Positions 6,334-9,376 of a DNA stretch of 9,376 nt are shown here, piece by piece. The translations under genes and the position numbers were made by a program. The notes under the pieces were generated by a model, which had not been told where the DNA came from, did no database searches, and worked only from the letters and a program-made list of their open reading frames with translations. The DNA is from an uncultured Ruminococcus sp. GTDB lineage: Bacteria; Bacillota; Clostridia; Oscillospirales; CAG-272. Within the stretch, counting starts at the first letter, position 1, and each line of letters starts with the position of its first letter. The stretch lies in the NCBI GenBank assembly GCA_902783755.1, contig CACZSC010000262.1, positions 1 to 9,376 on the forward strand. The letters are read 5' to 3'.

Positions 6334-8185
6334 TTTTCCTTACACCTCCGAAGAACTGTTCATACCATACGAGGAAGGTGTAGACAGTCCAGATCTTCCT
6401 CTGGTTGTTCGCTGTCTCGTTTTTATGATCGTCAAGAAGTTTCATCAGCGCCTTTGTGTCGAAAAACTCCTCGGCAGCCGGGGAAGTGAAATATCCCTTT
6501 ACCAGCTCATAGTATCTGTCTTCCCTGAGCCATTTCCTGATGGGCACCGGGAATCCCTTCTTGGGCCGGTGTGCCCACTCATCGGGAAGGGTCTTGTTTG
6601 CGGCGGTCCTGAGGACTGCCTTTGTGTCTTTTCCGTCTATCTTGTATTCACTGGGCAGCTGCTGCGCCTCAGCCATCACGATCTTGTCGAGATACGGGAC
6701 CCTGAGCTCCAGCGAATGGGCCATGCTCATTTTGTCGGCTTTCAGGAGGATGTCTCCCGGCAGCCACAGATTCATGTCAAGATACTGTTTCTTCTCGAGC
6801 TCGGACAGTCCTTCGGTCCTGGCGTACACGTCTGCCGCGACTTCGCTGGCTTTGGGGCCGCATCTGTATTTCTCCTTCAGCACGGAATCGACCTCGCTCT
6901 CGGGGAACACCAGGGCCTGACCGATGAAATACTTCTCCGGTATGCCGCTGCCCTTGATTATGAAGTCGTGACCCTTGAAGTAAGGGAGCTTTGACGAAAG
7001 GCTGGCAAGCCCTTTTCTCAGGCCTTTCGGCAGCTTTTTGTATTTTCTCATGGCAGACGGTTCGTCATACCATTCATAGCCGGCGTATATCTCATCTGCA
7101 CCTTCACCGGAAAGCACCACGGTCACGTGTTCCGCGGCCAGCTTGGCGAGGAAATACAGCGGCACGGACGAGGGATTGGACTGCGGCTCGTCCATATGAT
7201 ACTGGATGTCCGGGAACGCCTCGAAGCATTCCTCGGCGGTTATGTGTTTCAGATAGTTGTTGATCTTCAGCCTCTCGGACAGCTCCTTGGCTTCGGATGT
7301 CTCATCGAACTTTTTTTCATCGAATCCAACGGAGAATGTGTTGTCAGGCATGAGAGTTGCCGTTATGTACGAGGAGTCAACGCCGCCGGAGAGGAATGAG
7401 CCTACTTTGACATCTGCTATCCTGTGTGCGTTCACTGACTCATGGATCCTGCTGTCTATCTGCTCGGCGCATTCGTCATAGGAAAGGGAAGTCTTCTTCG
7501 AAAAATCCACATCCCAGAAGCGAACAGTCTTCATTTCACCGTTCCTAAGGGTGAAATAGTGGGCGGCCGGCAGCTTGTACGTGTTCTTGAAGAAGGTCTC
7601 CGGCATGGACGAGTACTGGAAAGTCAGGTAGGGCCTGAGAGCCTTTTCGTTGACTTCGGGTTTGAACTCCGAATGATCAAGGAAACTCTTTATCTCCGAG
7701 CCGAACAGCCAGTGCCCGCTTTCGGCCCTGTAATAGTAGAAGGGCTTTATCCCGAAGGGGTCTCTAGCACCGTATATGGTCCGGTTCCTCGAATCCCAAA
7801 TGACGAAGGCGAACATTCCTCTGAGCTTTTCAGCCAGTTTCTCGCCCCATTCCTCGTACCCGTGGACGAGCACTTCCGAGTCGCATCTGGTCTTGAATAC
7901 ATGGCCTTTCGAGATGAGCTCGTCTCTCAGGTCCATGAAATTGTATATCTCTCCGTTGTACACAAGCACCACGTCGCCGTTCTCGTTGTACATGGGCTGG
8001 GAGCCGTCTTCCAGGTCGATTATGGACAGGCGCCTGAACCCCAGGGTTATGCTGTCCTCATCCGTGGTGCCGCTTATATGATAGCCGTCGGAATCAGGAC
8101 CTCTGTGTATGATCCTGTCAGCCATCTTCCTTATTGTGTCCTCACGCTTGTCGATGATACCGGTAAAGCCTACGAAACCGCACAT
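6326..8185 (-). CDS. asnB: Class II glutamine-dependent asparagine synthetase family amidotransferase
   Basis: A 619-residue two-domain amidotransferase. The N-terminal nucleophile glutaminase domain starts with C2 (MCGFVGF), exposed after Met removal, and has R51, the YNGEI oxyanion segment (76-80) and CDSE (101-104). The synthetase domain has the pyrophosphate loop SGGVDSS (266-272), SGEGADE (359-365) and LRVPYLD (494-500). Ammonia from glutamine amidates a carboxyl activated as an acyl-AMP. The textbook product is L-asparagine. Relatives of this family instead amidate wall precursors: AsnH of Lactococcus lactis acts on the bridge D-Asp, AsnB1 of Lactobacillus plantarum and LtsA of Corynebacterium on DAP. 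As first gene of an operon with racemase, D-Asp ligase and MurE, a D-Asp to D-Asn role is favoured but not proven. The ATG at 8185 is required to place C2 at the N-terminus and has AGAAAGG upstream; longer in-frame starts would run across the promoter. Confidence 0.93.
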   Translation of the reverse strand: MCGFVGFTGIIDKREDTIRKMADRIIHRGPDSDGYHISGTTDEDSITLGFRRLSIIDLEDGSQPMYNENGDVVLVYNGEIYNFMDLRDELISKGHVFKTRCDSEVLVHGYEEWGEKLAEKLRGMFAFVIWDSRNRTIYGARDPFGIKPFYYYRAESGHWLFGSEIKSFLDHSEFKPEVNEKALRPYLTFQYSSMPETFFKNTYKLPAAHYFTLRNGEMKTVRFWDVDFSKKTSLSYDECAEQIDSRIHESVNAHRIADVKVGSFLSGGVDSSYITATLMPDNTFSVGFDEKKFDETSEAKELSERLKINNYLKHITAEECFEAFPDIQYHMDEPQSNPSSVPLYFLAKLAAEHVTVVLSGEGADEIYAGYEWYDEPSAMRKYKKLPKGLRKGLASLSSKLPYFKGHDFIIKGSGIPEKYFIGQALVFPESEVDSVLKEKYRCGPKASEVAADVYARTEGLSELEKKQYLDMNLWLPGDILLKADKMSMAHSLELRVPYLDKIVMAEAQQLPSEYKIDGKDTKAVLRTAANKTLPDEWAHRPKKGFPVPIRKWLREDRYYELVKGYFTSPAAEEFFDTKALMKLLDDHKNETANNQRKIWTVYTFLVWYEQFFGGVRKNA

Positions 8186-8230
8186 ATATGTAAAACCTTT
8201 CTCTGGCATGTTTCTCTGTGCCCATATTTT

Positions 8231-8258
8231 CACAAATTTCATTATACCACAAATTTCA
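8231..8258. repeat. 11-bp direct repeat around the asnB -10 box, candidate operator
   Basis: CACAAATTTCA occurs perfectly at 8231-8241 and 8248-8258, a period of 17 bp. On the minus strand the two copies (TGAAATTTGTG) flank and slightly overlap the TATAAT box. A protein bound here would cover the promoter, so repression is the natural guess. The repeat units are AT-rich, so chance is not excluded. No regulator gene is seen in the window. Confidence 0.5.
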
Positions 8259-8269
8259 GCGCAAGTGAA
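8241..8269 (-). promoter_or_regulatory. Sigma-A-type promoter of the asnB operon
   Basis: On the minus strand a perfect TATAAT (8246-8241) is preceded by the extended -10 dinucleotide TG. Seventeen bases upstream lies TTCACT (8269-8264), matching four of six bases of the -35 consensus. It would give a leader of roughly 50 bases before the asnB start codon. It lies beyond the ackA terminator, so asnB does not depend on ackA transcription. Confidence 0.8.
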
Positions 8270-8280
8270 CAGCAAGGAAA

Positions 8281-8318
8281 AAGAAAAAGCCCTGCCTTTC
8301 GACTGAAAAGCAGAGCTT
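8281..8318 (-). terminator. Strong intrinsic terminator of ackA
   Basis: Read on the minus strand, AAGCTCTGCTTTTC (8318-8305) pairs along 14 positions, two of them G-U, with GAAAGGCAGGGCTT (8300-8287) around the loop AGTC. A T-rich tract follows (TTT, C, TT at 8286-8281 and TTTCC beyond). It starts about 16 bases after the ackA stop and separates ackA from the asnB promoter. Confidence 0.85.
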
Positions 8319-8334
8319 TCGGATATTTTTCGCC

Positions 8335-9376
8335 TTATTTCAGTTTTTTGACGATCTCTTCGGTATCGGAAGCGATCATGAGTTCCTCGTTCGTGGGAAG
8401 GACATAGACCTTGACTCTGGATTCGGGAGTGGAGATCTCGACGGTGTTGGGCTGGTGATGGGTCACTGCGTTGAGCTCCTTGTTGATCTCGATGCCGTAG
8501 AAGCTCATGTTGGTGCAGGCGCGCTCCCTGAGCTCTGGGTTGTTCTCGCCCATGCCGGCGGTGAACACCACGGCGTCAAGACCGTTCATGGCGGCCGTGT
8601 ATGCACCGATGTACTTCTTCACCTGGTATGCCAGAGTGGATGCGGTTATGTACGCTCTCTCGTTTCCTTCGAGTATGGCTGCCTCGATGTCGCGGCTGTC
8701 GGAGGATATGCCGGATACGCCGAGGAATCCGCATTTCTTGTTCATGTAATCATCGGCTTCCTTGGGAGTCCAGCCTTCTCTCTCCATGAGGAAGGGAACG
8801 ATGGCCGGGTCGATGGCTCCGCATCTGGTCCCCATCATGACGCCGTCAAGGGGAGTGAGTCCCATGGACGTGTCTATGCACTTTCCGCCGAGTACCGCGG
8901 ATATGGATGAGCCGTTGCCGATGTGGCAGGTTATGATCTTGGTCTCCTCAAGGGGCTTGTCAAGCAGTTTCGCCATTTCCCTGGACACGTATCTGTGGGA
9001 CGTTCCGTGAGCGCCGTACCTTCTGATCTTGTATTTCTGGGCAAGATCGTAGGAGATGCCGTACGTGTAAGCCTGCACGGGCATGGTCTGATGGAACGCG
9101 GTGTCGAATACGAGCACCTGCGGCGTGTCGGGCATTACCGCGAGGCAGCCCTTGATGCCCATGATGTGGGCGCCGGTGTGGAGAGGAGCAAAGTCGCGGC
9201 AGAGCTCCAGTTTCGCAAGGACCTCGTCATCGAGGAGAACGGACTCAAAGAAGTACGGACCGCCGTGCACTATGCGGTGGCCGACAGCCTCGATCTCGCT
9301 CATGTCGGAGATGACCCCCAGTTCGGGATCCGTCAGATACTTTATGACGATCTCTGTTGCGACCGCGTGGTCAGGC
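8335..9376 (-). CDS. ackA: Acetate kinase, C-terminal part (5' end beyond window)
   Basis: Acetate kinase makes ATP from acetyl phosphate and ADP, the last step of the Pta-AckA fermentation route; it acts in the cytoplasm. The frame stays open to the window edge, giving 346 residues of an enzyme usually near 400, so about 50 N-terminal residues are missing. An internal ATG at 9303 is not the start: the 24 codons before it continue the family (ending in GVISDM before SEIEAVGHR). Conserved segments are VGHRIVHGG, the catalytic histidine region GAHGTSHRY (about 8987-9020), GNGSSISA, the arginine of GTRCGAIDP (about 8810-8840), FTAGMGENNPE and the C-terminal PTNEELMIA (about 8374-8400) with the metal-binding glutamate. 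Whether pta lies upstream cannot be seen. It ends in its own terminator. Confidence 0.96.
   Translation of the reverse strand, partial: PDHAVATEIVIKYLTDPELGVISDMSEIEAVGHRIVHGGPYFFESVLLDDEVLAKLELCRDFAPLHTGAHIMGIKGCLAVMPDTPQVLVFDTAFHQTMPVQAYTYGISYDLAQKYKIRRYGAHGTSHRYVSREMAKLLDKPLEETKIITCHIGNGSSISAVLGGKCIDTSMGLTPLDGVMMGTRCGAIDPAIVPFLMEREGWTPKEADDYMNKKCGFLGVSGISSDSRDIEAAILEGNERAYITASTLAYQVKKYIGAYTAAMNGLDAVVFTAGMGENNPELRERACTNMSFYGIEINKELNAVTHHQPNTVEISTPESRVKVYVLPTNEELMIASDTEEIVKKLK

Larger units (their letters stand above)
2806..8269 (-). other. Predicted four-gene cross-bridge operon
   Basis: One promoter (8241-8269), four same-strand genes joined by an 8-bp overlap and gaps of 9 and 14 bases, and one terminator (2806-2834) define a likely single transcript. 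No internal terminator is visible at the junctions. The order of transcription is amidotransferase, D-Asp ligase, racemase, MurE, the reverse of the likely order of the chemistry. All four are soluble enzymes acting on, or feeding, cytoplasmic peptidoglycan precursors. Confidence 0.8.

Noticed and set aside
6425..6994. Plus-strand open frame of 189 codons opposite the asnB C-terminal half
   Set aside because: Antisense to conserved synthetase-domain codons and with no recognisable motif.
8186..8275. Longer asnB reading frame starting at a TTG (8275)
   Set aside because: It would bury the catalytic Cys2 behind 30 extra residues and place the -10 box inside the coding region.
7442..8407. Long plus-strand open frame (321 codons) opposite asnB
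   Set aside because: It is antisense to a clearly conserved asparagine synthetase, runs through the operon promoter and the ackA terminator, and its translation shows no recognisable domain.
1..9376. tRNA, rRNA, CRISPR array or insertion sequence
   Set aside because: No regularly spaced repeat array, transposase, terminal inverted repeats or cloverleaf-like sequence was seen; all intergenic regions are under 150 bases.

Overview
The window looks like a chromosomal segment of a low- to mid-GC Gram-positive anaerobe (Bacillota, probably a Clostridia or Tissierellia relative). The signs are a secreted protein with C-terminal S-layer homology (SLH) repeats, AG-rich Shine-Dalgarno sites, U-tract intrinsic terminators, an acetate kinase, and a MurE that lacks the meso-diaminopimelate signature. 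I cannot name the genus from sequence alone.

Layout. Positions 1-82 hold a terminator-like hairpin that ends just before the first start codon. Positions 83-2731 (+) encode an 882-residue exported protein with a beta-helix-like middle, a four-cysteine segment and SLH repeats at its end. Positions 2732-2866 are a convergent intergenic region with one intrinsic terminator for each strand. From 8185 down to 2867 on the minus strand runs a compact four-gene operon: class II asparagine synthetase, ATP-grasp D-aspartate ligase-like protein, aspartate/glutamate racemase, and MurE. Junctions are an 8-bp overlap, a 9-bp gap and a 14-bp gap. Positions 8186-8334 hold the operon's promoter, an 11-bp direct repeat around its -10 box, and a strong terminator for the next gene. 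Positions 8335-9376 (-) are the C-terminal 346 codons of acetate kinase, cut by the window edge.

How the genes fit together. The operon reads as a self-contained peptidoglycan cross-bridge module. MurE would add the diamino acid to UDP-MurNAc-L-Ala-D-Glu. The racemase would make D-Asp. The ATP-grasp ligase would attach D-Asp through its beta-carboxyl to the side-chain amine of the diamino acid. The asparagine synthetase-like amidotransferase would convert the bridge D-Asp to D-Asn. Each activity is known separately in lactic acid bacteria and enterococci (Aslfm and Racfm of Enterococcus faecium, AsnH of Lactococcus lactis). Their linkage in one operon with a MurE whose DNPR motif is DNPD is the main point of interest. 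It predicts an A4-type wall (Lys or Orn linked through D-Asx) rather than a direct DAP cross-link. The SLH protein and acetate kinase appear to be separate transcription units.
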